The notes under the pieces are model-generated. The model made no database searches. It was not told the origin of the DNA and saw nothing but the letters and a program-made list of their open reading frames with translations. Positions 33,326-42,762 of a stretch of DNA of 51,781 nt are shown piece after piece. Within the stretch, counting starts at the first letter, position 1, and every line of letters starts with the position of its first letter. This stretch comes from Bacteroidota bacterium (lineage in GTDB: Bacteria; Bacteroidota; Bacteroidia; Chitinophagales; Saprospiraceae), in assembly GCA_018222965.1 (NCBI GenBank), contig JAAEZH010000038.1, positions 1 to 51,781 on the forward strand, read 5' to 3'. The position numbers and the translations under genes were made by a program.

Positions 33326-35721
33326 GGCTTTACCACCTCCACGCCAAATGCATTTCCCTCTTGTTGAAGGATAAGAAAATAGAGTCCGGATGGAAGATCT
33401 TTTATTAGAAATTCGTGCTTGGACAGGTCCCCCTGGTGATTAATATTATGGGATTGCAGTATCCTCCCATTTATATCCGTCAGCGAAAAAGTCCAGTTTC
33501 CAACATCCTGAGCAAGTAAGTCAACCACCACATAATCACTTGCAGGGTTTGGTGAAACCCTTACTTCAAAGCTGTTTAACCAGGCTTCATCGGTACTGCT
33601 AACGAAAGGACTTTCCAGGGCACCCGCATCAATGCCGCCTCCCTGTACGCGGTCATTGCCGGCAAAATCAAATTCCGGCCAGTCGGCCGGCAGAATCCCC
33701 GCATCAATCGCCGGACTCATTTCAGACAATTCGTATTCATACAGCCCTGCGATGGAAAATAGCGGAAGCGTATTGGTTTTATCGGCTCCTCCCAACAATC
33801 CATTCATGCTTTCATCGGAGATGATATTGCCTCCCATGGTCTGAATATCCGTATCGCCGTTTACATCAACAAAATTGGAAAAACCCGGATTATCGAGGAT
33901 GTTATTTTGGAGCTTCAGACTACTTGCTTCATTCATGTGCAAGGCGGTAGCTGAATTATAGGCGATTGTGTTATTAGTCATTTGAAGCGCCGGAAAAGAG
34001 TCACAGTAGATTACTGAACCTCCGCTGTTTTCCGCAATCAGGCAATTATCAAAATGAATATTGGAGCCTTCGGGCAGGGGCTCATTTTCGTCTTCCGGTA
34101 CAGCGGCAAACACGGAGCCGCCGCCGCCGCTGTTGTTGGTGAAACCGCAGCGGTAAAAGCGAGCATTTAGTCCGTCATTATTGGCGGAAGCCAGAACGGA
34201 AGAGCCAAATCCAAGAGCAGAATTTGCGTAAAACTCACAATTCTCAAAATACAGATCCGACTGCGCATTCTCGAGGTTGTGAATGGTTAGGGCTCCCCCA
34301 TTTCCGGAAGAGGTGTTATAATCAAAGGTATTCCCTACCAGCGTATAATTCATTTCAGCATTGCCCCTGTTTCGCAGGAATAACCCGGCATAATTTTCAT
34401 CGGCGGTATTGCCCGATAAGGAGCAATTATTGAAGGTAAAATCTCCGGAAGCCAGGTTATTGGCATTGATATAGACCCCACCCTCTTCTTCTGTCTGGTT
34501 CCCGATGAAATCATTGTTTTGCAGGTTTACGGTGGAATACTGTCCATTTATATCCAGTCGCATGGCACCACCTGAAGTTTCAGCCATATTTGCTAAAAAA
34601 GTGGATTCGGTAATCTCAACGGTAGTAAAAACGGCAGTACTGGAAATCGAAGCATAAACAGCGCCTCCGTGTCTCCCCGACTCACTTTCCGGATCCAGCA
34701 TGGCCGCATCGTTTGAAACGAAATTACAATCATGGATGTGCAACTCATTATAGCTGCCTCCCAGGCCTGCGTAAAAATTCCAGCGGATGGCTCCTCCCCG
34801 GGTTGAAAAGTTGTCTAGAAATTCGGAGCTGCTAATATTGGTGATGTAGTAAAAGGCATCGGAATATACGTCTATGGCTCCCCCATTTCGCACGGCAGAA
34901 TTGGCTTCAAACTGACAGTTAGCCACTTGCAATTGAGAGTTTAGGGATTTAATGGCGCCTCCGTTATCACGGGCCTGATTTAGCAGAAAATCACAGTCGG
35001 AAATACTAATACCGACTTCCTCGTTGAAGGCCGTCATAATGCCTCCTCCCTCTCCGGCCGCATTGAGGTAGATACTGCAATTACTCAGGGTCGTGCCTTC
35101 TGCACCCAGGCCCTGGTAATAGATTCCTCCGCCTCCGGCATCCGCAAAATTCATTTCAATCCGGCAATTGTTTATGATTGCCTGTCCAAAGGAAAAGATA
35201 CCGCCACCACGTTTGTTTTCGAAAGCAGTATCATCTCCGTCTGAGTGTCCGCCCCGAATGATAAAACCGTCGATCACCGTGCCGGCAGTGAGATTTTCAG
35301 ACAGTATTAGAACCGTCAGGACATTGTCTGAGCGATTGACGTCAAAATGCCCATTCATATCATCCTGATTGAGGTCTCCGGAGAGGATGGTAGGGTTATT
35401 GTCCGGATCGCGTTGGCTGATGTCCGTTTCATCCCCTGCAAAACCTCCCAGCAACCAGATATTTTCATCGATAAAGAAGCTACTGGTCGTATCCGCTCCG
35501 GGAAAATAAGTTCCTGCTGCCACCCACAGGACGGTGCCGGTAGTGGCATTTTCCAATGCTTCGGAAAGATCGATATAAGCATCCTCCCAGGAGGAGCCGT
35601 TATTCATACCACTGGCATTTTGGTTTACGTAGATCACCGATCCACCGGAAGCCATCAGGGAACCGGATAGGACGAGGTAAATTACAGCTGTACCCAGAAG
35701 TTTTTGCAGTTGATTCTTCAT
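33322..35721 (-). CDS. T9SS-secreted right-handed beta-helix protein
   Basis: 799 residues. Signal peptide ends near Leu-Met-Ala-Ser. The body starts with Ile-Tyr-Val-Asn-Gln-Asn-Ala-Ser-Gly...Gly-Ser-Ser-Trp-Glu-Asp-Ala-Tyr, the usual opening of parallel beta-helix (pectate-lyase-like) surface proteins, and continues with many rungs containing Asn-Cys/Asn-Asn-Gly-Gly patterns (Arg-Gly-Gly-Gly-Ile; Asn-Gly-Gly-Ala-Ile). No catalytic motif of a polysaccharide lyase was seen, so binding or adhesion is as likely as catalysis. The C-terminal 80 residues (Val-Ser-Pro-Asn-Pro-Ala-Ser-Asp-Tyr) form a T9SS type A sorting domain. It precedes no partner; the next gene on the same strand is another T9SS cargo. 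Confidence 0.92.
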   Translation of the reverse strand: MKNQLQKLLGTAVIYLVLSGSLMASGGSVIYVNQNASGMNNGSSWEDAYIDLSEALENATTGTVLWVAAGTYFPGADTTSSFFIDENIWLLGGFAGDETDISQRDPDNNPTILSGDLNQDDMNGHFDVNRSDNVLTVLILSENLTAGTVIDGFIIRGGHSDGDDTAFENKRGGGIFSFGQAIINNCRIEMNFADAGGGGIYYQGLGAEGTTLSNCSIYLNAAGEGGGIMTAFNEEVGISISDCDFLLNQARDNGGAIKSLNSQLQVANCQFEANSAVRNGGAIDVYSDAFYYITNISSSEFLDNFSTRGGAIRWNFYAGLGGSYNELHIHDCNFVSNDAAMLDPESESGRHGGAVYASISSTAVFTTVEITESTFLANMAETSGGAMRLDINGQYSTVNLQNNDFIGNQTEEEGGVYINANNLASGDFTFNNCSLSGNTADENYAGLFLRNRGNAEMNYTLVGNTFDYNTSSGNGGALTIHNLENAQSDLYFENCEFYANSALGFGSSVLASANNDGLNARFYRCGFTNNSGGGGSVFAAVPEDENEPLPEGSNIHFDNCLIAENSGGSVIYCDSFPALQMTNNTIAYNSATALHMNEASSLKLQNNILDNPGFSNFVDVNGDTDIQTMGGNIISDESMNGLLGGADKTNTLPLFSIAGLYEYELSEMSPAIDAGILPADWPEFDFAGNDRVQGGGIDAGALESPFVSSTDEAWLNSFEVRVSPNPASDYVVVDLLAQDVGNWTFSLTDINGRILQSHNINHQGDLSKHEFLIKDLPSGLYFLILQQEGNAFGVEVVKP

Positions 35722-35757
35722 CTTACTTCTACTATTGGATGTTCAAAAAAAACCTTT

Positions 35758-37227
35758 CTAGCGGGCAATCACCAGTTTTCGGCTTACAGCTCCATACTCA
35801 GTGTGCAGTCTGACCATATACAATCCGGGAGCCAGGTCGTTGGTACTAAGCTCCAGGGTATTATTCCCGGCCGAAAGCAGGGTGTTTTGCAGGTACAATA
35901 CTTTTCCGGAAAGGTCCAGAATTTCGACTTGAGCCTCCATCTGTTGGTCAATGTCTACTTCCATCATCAGGCTTTCGCCGAAAGGCAAAGGCACCGGACT
36001 GATATTCAAAGCTTGCAAACCTTCAATATTTCGGGCAGACGAATATTCCCCGGTGGAAAATATTTGCGGTTCCGTCCATTGCTCACAAGTATGCCAGGCA
36101 TTGTACGGACGAACCCGCCAGTACAATTGATAGTTTGCCGGAATATCTGTTGTTGAAAAGCCGGGCTCCGTCACTTCGTATCGGAATAACACCAATGTAA
36201 AGTTGGAGAAAGGTGAAAACTCCACGATATAGTTGGTGGCATTATCCAGTGGTTCCCATTCAAAACTGATTGAATAAAAATCCTCTATGAAAGCACCGTC
36301 TTCCGGAGTTATTACTGTAAAAGGTTCTGTACTGGCAATCCCGATTGGCACATCCTGATCCAAATAATCCTGTTTTTCTGTCATCAGGTTTGCGCGCATG
36401 GCTGCGATTTGTCCGTCAGAGAATCGCTCCATGCAATTATCTCCGGCATAAGACATAAAGAAGGTACCATCAGAGTTGAAAGGGATACTGTCCGGGTCCA
36501 GCTGCTGGGTAATGCTAAAGCCATCATCCGGGCAGGTCCAGCGATAGTTGAGATAATCCGGCGGCGTGTCGCAAAATCCATCGCCGGCAATAGAGCAATT
36601 GGTGCCATCGACACGTTCTACGATCGCATTATCGATCTGCACCGGAGCCGGTTGGCTGTAAGAGTGGTTAAAACCTTCCCAGCCATAAAAGGTGTGGGGT
36701 AAAGAAAGAAAGTGGCCGAGCTCATGGGCCCAGGTATGATCTTGCGGGCTAATACACTGTTCGGCAAGAGCAACTCCCTGATTATACGAGCTATAACCAC
36801 AAGCCCCGGCCGGGTCATCTACGATGTAGCAATTGATGGTATTTTCCACTTTGTATTCCTGCATCATATCGGATCCTTGTCCGAAAGTGTGTTCATTATA
36901 CACCGAGTTGGCGATGTAATTAATGTCGCCTTTTATGTAAAACTGAATGGCAGATTCTTCGAAGTCTTCATTCAGCACACAGATTACTTCGAGGAGTAAC
37001 TTTTCGTTAAAATACCCGGCATCATTATCGGTACCTACCAAATGGATGGTAAGTGGTACATACAGGGTGTCTTCCACCGTTGGGAAAAGCCCGGGATTTT
37101 GTTGATACTGAATAAGCCAGTTGCTTTTACCGTCTTTAGTTGCACAAAAATCGGGTTGAGATTGTGCCATCAAATTTAATGGCATGAGAAATCCTGCCAG
37201 CAGAAATACTTTAAAAATCGCGTTCAT
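35758..37227 (-). CDS. M43-family (pappalysin/cytophagalysin) metalloprotease, T9SS cargo
   Basis: 490 residues from the ATG at 37225-37227 (signal peptide ending Leu-Met-Ala-Gln). The extended zinc motif His168-Glu-Leu-Gly-His172-Phe-Leu-Ser-Leu-Pro-His178 is HExxHxxLxH-type metzincin, and Asn-Cys-Met-Glu-Arg-Phe-Ser about 110 residues later (within Phe-Met-Ser-Tyr-Ala-Gly-Asp-Asn-Cys) supplies the Met-turn. A fibronectin-like region follows, then a T9SS type A sorting domain (Ile-Ser-Pro-Val-Pro-Leu-Pro-Phe-Gly-Glu). It is predicted to be an extracellular endopeptidase. A TTTCGCCGAAAGG palindrome (35973-35985) lies in frame in the sorting domain, encoding Pro-Phe-Gly-Glu. Confidence 0.92.
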   Translation of the reverse strand: MNAIFKVFLLAGFLMPLNLMAQSQPDFCATKDGKSNWLIQYQQNPGLFPTVEDTLYVPLTIHLVGTDNDAGYFNEKLLLEVICVLNEDFEESAIQFYIKGDINYIANSVYNEHTFGQGSDMMQEYKVENTINCYIVDDPAGACGYSSYNQGVALAEQCISPQDHTWAHELGHFLSLPHTFYGWEGFNHSYSQPAPVQIDNAIVERVDGTNCSIAGDGFCDTPPDYLNYRWTCPDDGFSITQQLDPDSIPFNSDGTFFMSYAGDNCMERFSDGQIAAMRANLMTEKQDYLDQDVPIGIASTEPFTVITPEDGAFIEDFYSISFEWEPLDNATNYIVEFSPFSNFTLVLFRYEVTEPGFSTTDIPANYQLYWRVRPYNAWHTCEQWTEPQIFSTGEYSSARNIEGLQALNISPVPLPFGESLMMEVDIDQQMEAQVEILDLSGKVLYLQNTLLSAGNNTLELSTNDLAPGLYMVRLHTEYGAVSRKLVIAR

Positions 37228-37334
37228 GATCTGTTTATTTGTGAGTTGTGCCGCACGAAAGTACGGGATTCTGGCTTTCTGATGGGGAAATAGCTGCTTT
37301 ACATTTGTCGGGGCTATGATGCTTAACAAGGAGA

Positions 37335-37679
37335 GTTGAGTTTGGTTGAGTAGTTTGCTTTGGCAAACTTTTGGGGGAGTTGTCCGCCTGCGGCGGCCAG
37401 TGGGTTGAGTTTGGTCTATGCCGACTTTGTCGGCGACAGGTCTAGCCCGCCTGCGGCGGTTGGGGTCTAGCTGTCTGCCTGCGGCGGGGTCTAAACGCCG
37501 ACCCAGACAAAATGGGCAACGCCCATTTTATAGACCCAACGAGGACAGGCGTAGCCTGGACGAGGCAGGCATAGACCTCGCCAAAGGCGAGCTAGACAAC
37601 ACTCAACCCAACCGCCGAGCAAAGCAAGGCGACTCCCCCCTACCGCCAGCCTGCGGCTGGCGACTCAACCAAACTCAAC
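37335..37679. repeat. Palindrome-mosaic element with 16-bp terminal inverted repeats, copy B
   Basis: GTTGAGTTTGGTTGAG (37335-37350) is exactly inverted at 37664-37679. Inside are at least eight perfect hairpins with 3-4 nt loops, including CCGCC-TGC-GGCGG, GCCGAC-TTT-GTCGGC, AAAATGGGC-AAC-GCCCATTTT, CTCGCC-AAA-GGCGAG and CGCCAGCC-TGC-GGCTGGCG. Three blocks are shared with copy A at 33019-33325. No protein is encoded; it fills the 557-base gap between the M43 gene and the DUF1761 gene. Confidence 0.85.
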
Positions 37680-37784
37680 CATCACAAAACAATATACTTA
37701 CAAACCAGATGACTTGAAAAAGATTATATTGGAATCACTTTCCCGGAACAGGTATCACTTTTTACACACCAAACATCCTTTGTA

Positions 37785-38264
37785 ATGAATATTGTTGCAA
37801 TTCTTGTAGCGGCATTGATCCCTACCGTTGTTGGATTTATCTGGTACAACCCTAAAGTATTTGGCACCGTCTGGATGAAGGCAGCCGACATGACTGAAGA
37901 AAAAATGCAAGGCGCGAATATGGGGGTCATATTCGGCGTAAGCCTGGTACTGAGCATTATGCTTGCCTTTATTACCCAGTCGCTTGTGATTCATCAGGTA
38001 CATCTGGACTCACTCTTTATGGGTATGGAAGGCGCAGAAGCGACCAGCCAGCTTGAAGCCCTAAAAGAGCAATTTGATGGTTCCTACCGAACCTTTAAAC
38101 ACGGCGCTTTACATGGTTTTATTGCCGGTATTTTCCTGGCTTTACCAATTCTGGGTACTAATGCCCTCTTTGAGCGTAAAGGCTTCAAATACATTCTGGT
38201 TAACGCCGGGTATTGGGCTGTAACACTCGCGCTTATGGGCGGACTGATCTGCGCCTGGCAGTAA
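37785..38264 (+). CDS. DUF1761 family membrane protein
   Basis: 159 residues with four predicted transmembrane helices. The N-terminal Ile-Pro-Thr-Val-Val-Gly-Phe-Ile-Trp-Tyr-Asn-Pro-Lys-Val-Phe-Gly-xx-Trp-Met-Lys is a hallmark of DUF1761, and a second helical pair carries His-Gly-Phe-Ile-Ala-Gly and Gly-Tyr-Trp-Ala-Val. Inner-membrane location; role unknown. Followed by a terminator (38289-38316) and the PNPOx-like gene on the same strand. Confidence 0.88.
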   Translation: MNIVAILVAALIPTVVGFIWYNPKVFGTVWMKAADMTEEKMQGANMGVIFGVSLVLSIMLAFITQSLVIHQVHLDSLFMGMEGAEATSQLEALKEQFDGSYRTFKHGALHGFIAGIFLALPILGTNALFERKGFKYILVNAGYWAVTLALMGGLICAWQ

Positions 38265-38288
38265 GAGCAATTGATTATGAACACACGG

Positions 38289-38316
38289 AGGCCTTTGGGA
38301 AACTGAAGGCCTTTTT
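38289..38316 (+). terminator. Terminator after the DUF1761 gene
   Basis: AGGCCTT (38289-38295) and AAGGCCT (38306-38312) form a perfect 7-bp stem followed by TTTT. Confidence 0.75.
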
Positions 38317-38327
38317 ATATTTACAGC

Positions 38328-38966
38328 ATGGCTGAAAAAACAAAAGTACGTCGCGCTCCCAGCCGGGGACATTATGACAAAGAAACCATTTACGGCATAC
38401 TGGATAAAGAGTATATATGTCATGTTGGTTTTATCCATCAAAATCATCCCGTTGTGATTCCGACCTTATACGGCCGGCTGGATGACACCTTGTTTCTGCA
38501 TGGCTCCATTGCCAGCCGAATGATGAAAGCATTGGAATCAGGTGTGGATGTTTCTATTTCCATTACGCGGGTAAATGGGTTGGTACTTGCCCGATCGGCT
38601 TTTCACCACTCCATGAATTACGAATCGGTCGTACTCTTTGGGAAGGCTGTTTTGGTAAAAGACGAAGCTGCCAAATTAGCCGGATTAAAAGCGATTTCAG
38701 ATCAGGTTTTAAAAGGACGTTGGGAGGAAGCCAGACTACCAAATGAAGAGGAAATGAAGGCTACCAGTTTGGTCAGCCTGCCCCTAAAAGAAGCCTCTGC
38801 CAAAATCCGGACAGGGCCACCATCCGATAACAAAGAAGATTACGATCTTGATATCTGGGCGGGAGTCGTGCCCGTCGAGCATATTACCCGACGGGCAGAA
38901 CCCGATCCAAAGCTGAAGGCAGGAATACCCCTGGCAAATTCTGTGACTAAACTAATTAATGGATAG
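38328..38966 (+). CDS. Pyridoxamine 5'-phosphate oxidase-fold flavin-binding protein
   Basis: 212 residues. Asp-Lys-Glu-Tyr-Ile-Cys-His-Val-Gly-Phe, Pro-Val-Val-Ile-Pro-Thr-Leu-Tyr-Gly-Arg, Leu-Phe-Leu-His-Gly-Ser-Ile-Ala-Ser-Arg-Met and Ser-Ala-Phe-His-His-Ser-Met-Asn-Tyr-Glu-Ser-Val form the split-barrel FMN-binding pattern of the Pyridox_ox_2 family (5-nitroimidazole-resistance-like proteins). It is probably a cytosolic flavin reductase or oxidase rather than PdxH itself. The 3' end overlaps the convergent SBBP-like gene by 11 bases. Confidence 0.9.
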   Translation: MAEKTKVRRAPSRGHYDKETIYGILDKEYICHVGFIHQNHPVVIPTLYGRLDDTLFLHGSIASRMMKALESGVDVSISITRVNGLVLARSAFHHSMNYESVVLFGKAVLVKDEAAKLAGLKAISDQVLKGRWEEARLPNEEEMKATSLVSLPLKEASAKIRTGPPSDNKEDYDLDIWAGVVPVEHITRRAEPDPKLKAGIPLANSVTKLING

Positions 38967-40566
38967 CCGGGATAATTTTAGTAGCTACCTCATCTTCTGA
39001 AGTCAATTGGACAAGAAGCAGGGCATCCGGAATATCGGGCAAACCGATTTGCATATAGGCTTCTGCGGCTTGTTGGTACAGGAGTTTCCCATCTGTGGTG
39101 TAAACGGATATCCAATCGACTTTCGTCGAATGCAATTGTACTTCCAGGGTGTGGTCTCCGGCATACCAGGCAGTTGCCAGATCTTCAAAATACAGCTCCT
39201 CTGTGGAGATGGTCATTTCAGGCGCGTAGCGAATCAACAATCCATCAATGCCATTGAAAGAAGTATAGGAATTCCCGTCAACCTCTATGTAATTGTCAAA
39301 AAACAGAGGCATCAAAAAGTCATCGCCCACTTTTGTCAGTAAGCCGGCTCCGTCTGTTTGATCCCCGTCGTAAAACATGGAGTTCGTCAGATTTCCCGAA
39401 AGGTCAAACCAGAGGAAAGCGGCTCCATTGCCCGAAAAATTGGGCAAATCACTGCCGTCGTAATTCAGCCCGTCATTTAAGGCATTGGCGGTCAATAGCT
39501 GGTCGCCAAAAATTTCCAGCTTTCCACTAAAAGCATTTCCTTCCGTTTGAGCCCCCTGCATCCAGCGTAAACCGCCGTCCGGATCAATAGAGATCAGGAA
39601 AGGGTCATACTTCTCTCCACCAAAACCGTACAGGAAGTTATCCTCGTAGTCGAGCAGATCACTAAATAATCCGGATATGTAAATGTTGTCTTCATTATCG
39701 ACCACTACGCCCCGACCGTTTGCAATGTCTTCCGCCGAACCAGCACTCTTTGCCCAAATTGGCGTTCCATTGCTGTTGGTTTTGACAAACAAAGGGTCGG
39801 ATCCATTTTGAGAAACCAGATCGTCTGAACCAATGCTTACGGTATTCGAAAAAGCGCCTACGACAATCAAATTACCTTCCGAGTCGACATCAATCGCACT
39901 AAAGCGATCCAGGCCGTCACTGCCAAAATATTGCAACCAGTTGAAGGAAGCATCGGATACATTCAGGTTGACCAACAAAGCATCAATGGAGCCTGCCGAT
40001 TCAACGGTCTGCCCTTCTATTTCGCCGTTTCCCTGAAGTTGCCCGACCGCTACAATTTCCTGCTCACTGGTAATAACCATCTCATAGAGGATTATCCCCC
40101 CCGTATCGCCATACCCCTTAAGCCAGTTTAAGTTCCCGTCAGCATCAAAAGAAGCGATAAAACCGCCGGCATTACCCGTTGTTGTAACCGTTTCTCCCTG
40201 TATGGAAAGTTCTTCGGTAAAATATCCTACTATCAGGACATTGCCGTTTCCGTCCAACTTCACATCGTACACAGAGGCGGTTCCCGTACAGGCGAGAATC
40301 TCCCCCCAAACAAATTCTCCATTCGGCGAAAGCCGCACCAAAAAAACATCCTGTGTGCCTCCCGACCAGGCAAGCGTATTCCCATCAATGTAAACATCGA
40401 AAGTCATATTGCCGGTACCGAAAATATCTTCCGCATCATTAGCAATGACATCGGTGAAGGTGGACGTATTTTCCGATTCCTGTTGAAGGACCCATTCTAT
40501 TTCCTGAGAAAAAAGGAGAGAGATTTGAAATATAAAAACAAAAAATAGTAGAAATACCTTTTTCAT
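38956..40566 (-). CDS. Secreted SBBP-like repeat protein with degenerate T9SS tail
   Basis: 536 residues. Signal peptide Met-Lys-Lys-Val-Phe-Leu ending Leu-Phe-Ser-Gln. The body contains about eight repeats of the beta-propeller / SBBP kind (Ala-Ile-Asp-Val-Asp-Ser-Glu-Gly-Asn-Leu-Ile-Val-Val-Gly; Val-Val-Asp-Asn-Glu-Asp-Asn-Ile-Tyr-Ile-Ser-Gly). The last 80 residues keep the strand pattern of a T9SS sorting domain (Ile-Ser-Val-Tyr-Thr-Thr-Asp-Gly-Lys-Leu-Leu-Tyr) but lack the Pro-Asn-Pro motif, so recognition by the secretion machinery is uncertain. An iterated palindrome copy (40322-40330) falls in the first repeat. Confidence 0.8.
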   Translation of the reverse strand: MKKVFLLFFVFIFQISLLFSQEIEWVLQQESENTSTFTDVIANDAEDIFGTGNMTFDVYIDGNTLAWSGGTQDVFLVRLSPNGEFVWGEILACTGTASVYDVKLDGNGNVLIVGYFTEELSIQGETVTTTGNAGGFIASFDADGNLNWLKGYGDTGGIILYEMVITSEQEIVAVGQLQGNGEIEGQTVESAGSIDALLVNLNVSDASFNWLQYFGSDGLDRFSAIDVDSEGNLIVVGAFSNTVSIGSDDLVSQNGSDPLFVKTNSNGTPIWAKSAGSAEDIANGRGVVVDNEDNIYISGLFSDLLDYEDNFLYGFGGEKYDPFLISIDPDGGLRWMQGAQTEGNAFSGKLEIFGDQLLTANALNDGLNYDGSDLPNFSGNGAAFLWFDLSGNLTNSMFYDGDQTDGAGLLTKVGDDFLMPLFFDNYIEVDGNSYTSFNGIDGLLIRYAPEMTISTEELYFEDLATAWYAGDHTLEVQLHSTKVDWISVYTTDGKLLYQQAAEAYMQIGLPDIPDALLLVQLTSEDEVATKIIPAIH

Positions 40567-40644
40567 GTATGCGTGTTTTCAGTTGTTGTTTGAAGTTTCA
40601 TCTAGAAGAGTAAAATACAACTGAAAATCCACACTGTCTGCAAA

Positions 40645-42567
40645 TCAATGCTTCACTTTGCGTTTCCCGCGGCGTTTTTTGCCTTTCCGATGCCTGTTCT
40701 TCACGATTTCCTGCTTGCGCGCTTTCTTCTTATCGTGGAGCAATTTTTCGATCAGGTCTTCCCTGCCCAGGCTGGCCAGCTTGTCGCGAATGGCCTGGTG
40801 GTTTTCCCTTTTGTGCCAGAAGAAAAACAGGTGTTGCCGCTTCTTCTCTTTGGGTGATTTGGCGGTGTAAACCGGGCGCAAAGTATAGGGATGCAGGCCG
40901 GTGTAATAGATCACTGTTGCCACCGTCATAGGCGTCGGAGTAAAATCCTGTACCTGCTCGAGCTTGAAGCCCATGTCTTTGGTTTCCGCAGCCAGATTGG
41001 CCATATCTTCCATCTCGGAGCCGGGGTGACTGGAAATGAAATACGGAATCAAAGGCTGGTTCATCCCGTGTTTTTTGTTGATCTGATCGTACTTCTTTTT
41101 AAAGGAATGAAAGTGCTTAAAGCTTGGCTTGCGCATTACCTTAAGCGTGGCATCGGAGGTATGCTCCGGCGCAACTTTCAGGCGGCCGCAAACGTGTCGG
41201 GTTACGACCTGCTCCAGATACTCATCAATACTACCGTCGTTGTTTTTGTTGTACTCATCAACCAGCAAATCGTAGCGGATCCCACTACCTACAAAGGCTT
41301 TTTTCACCTCGGGATGCGCATCTACCTTGCGGTACAACTCGGTCATTGCTTTGTGGCTGGTATCCAGGTTGGAACAAACCACCGGGTGGATGCAACTGGG
41401 CGCTACGCAGCGGTCACAAATGGACTGATCTTTGCCTTTGAGGCGATACATATTGGCCGAAGGGCCGCCCAGGTCGCTGATGTAGCCTTTGAAACCGGGC
41501 ATTTGAGTCACCTGATCGACCTCCTTGAGAATCGACTCTTCTGAACGCGAGGCGATAAATTTGCCCTGGTGAGCAGAGATTGTGCAGAAGCTGCAGCCAC
41601 CAAAACATCCCCGGTGCATATTGATCGAAAAGCGGATCATTTCATAAGCCGGAATCGCGCCCCGCTTTTTATACTTTGGATGCGGTAGACGGGTATACGC
41701 CAGATCGAAAGAAGCATCAATTTCCGTCTCTTCCATGGGGGGATAAGGCGGATTGACAATCAGGTTGTGGTCTCCCACCCCCTGAATCAGACGTCTTGCT
41801 CTTACCTTATTTGATTCCTGCTCGATGTATTTAAAATTGGCCGCGAATGCCCTCTTTTCCCGCTGGCATTTTTCATGGGAAGACAATTTGAAATCCTCCC
41901 AGTTTTTGTTGAGCGGCAGTTCCTCCTGTCTCGGACTAAGCACAGCCGTTTGAGGAATCGTTTTGAGTGATTCAAACGGCACTCCCCGCTTGAGGAGGCG
42001 GATGATTTCCCGCAAGGGCATTTCGCCCATGCCATAGACCAGCATATCGCCACCACTCATGGTCAGGATATTGGGAAACAACTCGTCCTTCCAGTAATCG
42101 TAATGGGTTACGCGGCGCAGGGAGGCTTCAATTCCTCCCAGGAGCACCGGCACATCCGGATAAATTTCTTTGAGAATTTTGGTGTAAACCGTTGCAGCAT
42201 AATCCGGACGAAAGCCGGCATCTCCGCCGGGCGTGTAAGCATCGGTGGATCGTTTCCGTTTTGCAGCTGTATAGTGATTTACCATCGAATCCATACAACC
42301 CGAGGTAACTCCAAAAAAGAGTCGGGGTTTGCCGAGTTTTTTGAAATCGCGCAGATCGTCCTGCCAGTTGGGTTGAGGGATAATAGCAACACGCAGACCT
42401 TCGTCTTCGATGATGCGGCCGATAACGGCAGCGCCAAAGGCCGGATGATCTACATAGGCATCGCCCGAGATGAGGATCACGTCAAGTTCCTCCCATCCCC
42501 GCATTTCTACTTCCTTCTTCGTGATCGGCAACCAATCAGTTAGCGGCCTTTGTTCGGTGATGTCCAT
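40645..42567 (-). CDS. ygiQ: YgiQ family radical SAM protein
   Basis: 640 residues from the ATG at 42565-42567. Radical SAM motif Cys321-xxx-Cys325-xx-Cys328 in Arg-Gly-Cys-Phe-Gly-Gly-Cys-Ser-Phe-Cys. Other landmarks: Ile-Ser-Gly-Asp-Ala-Tyr-Val-Asp-His-Pro-Ala-Phe-Gly near the start, Gly-Gly-Ile-Glu-Ala-Ser-Leu-Arg-Arg, Phe-Val-Gly-Ser-Gly-Ile-Arg-Tyr-Asp, and a lysine/arginine-rich C-terminal tail (Arg-Lys-Gly-Lys-Lys-Arg-Arg-Gly-Lys-Arg). Two further conserved cysteine pairs (Cys-Asp-Arg-Cys-Val-Ala-Pro-Ser-Cys) suggest an auxiliary cluster. The reaction is not known for the family. Monocistronic, with a TATCTTTG -7 box at 42595-42602. Confidence 0.95.
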   Translation of the reverse strand: MDITEQRPLTDWLPITKKEVEMRGWEELDVILISGDAYVDHPAFGAAVIGRIIEDEGLRVAIIPQPNWQDDLRDFKKLGKPRLFFGVTSGCMDSMVNHYTAAKRKRSTDAYTPGGDAGFRPDYAATVYTKILKEIYPDVPVLLGGIEASLRRVTHYDYWKDELFPNILTMSGGDMLVYGMGEMPLREIIRLLKRGVPFESLKTIPQTAVLSPRQEELPLNKNWEDFKLSSHEKCQREKRAFAANFKYIEQESNKVRARRLIQGVGDHNLIVNPPYPPMEETEIDASFDLAYTRLPHPKYKKRGAIPAYEMIRFSINMHRGCFGGCSFCTISAHQGKFIASRSEESILKEVDQVTQMPGFKGYISDLGGPSANMYRLKGKDQSICDRCVAPSCIHPVVCSNLDTSHKAMTELYRKVDAHPEVKKAFVGSGIRYDLLVDEYNKNNDGSIDEYLEQVVTRHVCGRLKVAPEHTSDATLKVMRKPSFKHFHSFKKKYDQINKKHGMNQPLIPYFISSHPGSEMEDMANLAAETKDMGFKLEQVQDFTPTPMTVATVIYYTGLHPYTLRPVYTAKSPKEKKRQHLFFFWHKRENHQAIRDKLASLGREDLIEKLLHDKKKARKQEIVKNRHRKGKKRRGKRKVKH

Positions 42568-42594
42568 TTCAATGGGTTGTTTGCAATACAAATA

Positions 42595-42602
42595 CAAAGA
42601 TA
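42595..42602 (-). promoter_or_regulatory. -7 box (TATCTTTG) for the ygiQ-like gene
   Basis: Exact match to TAnnTTTG 28 bases before the ATG; no -33 TTTG was found. Confidence 0.45.
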
Positions 42603-42762
42603 GGGGATAATTGTTGTATCGCCATTGATTTTCAGGCTTTTGCCGAATGGATCTTCATATCCTGATTGGAGCCTTGTGCTTAGGGAGGTAACAAACCCCT
42701 GCCTGAAGGAATAAAGGGTTACTTCTCTTTCCGGCCCCTTTACTCACTCAAAATACTGGAAG

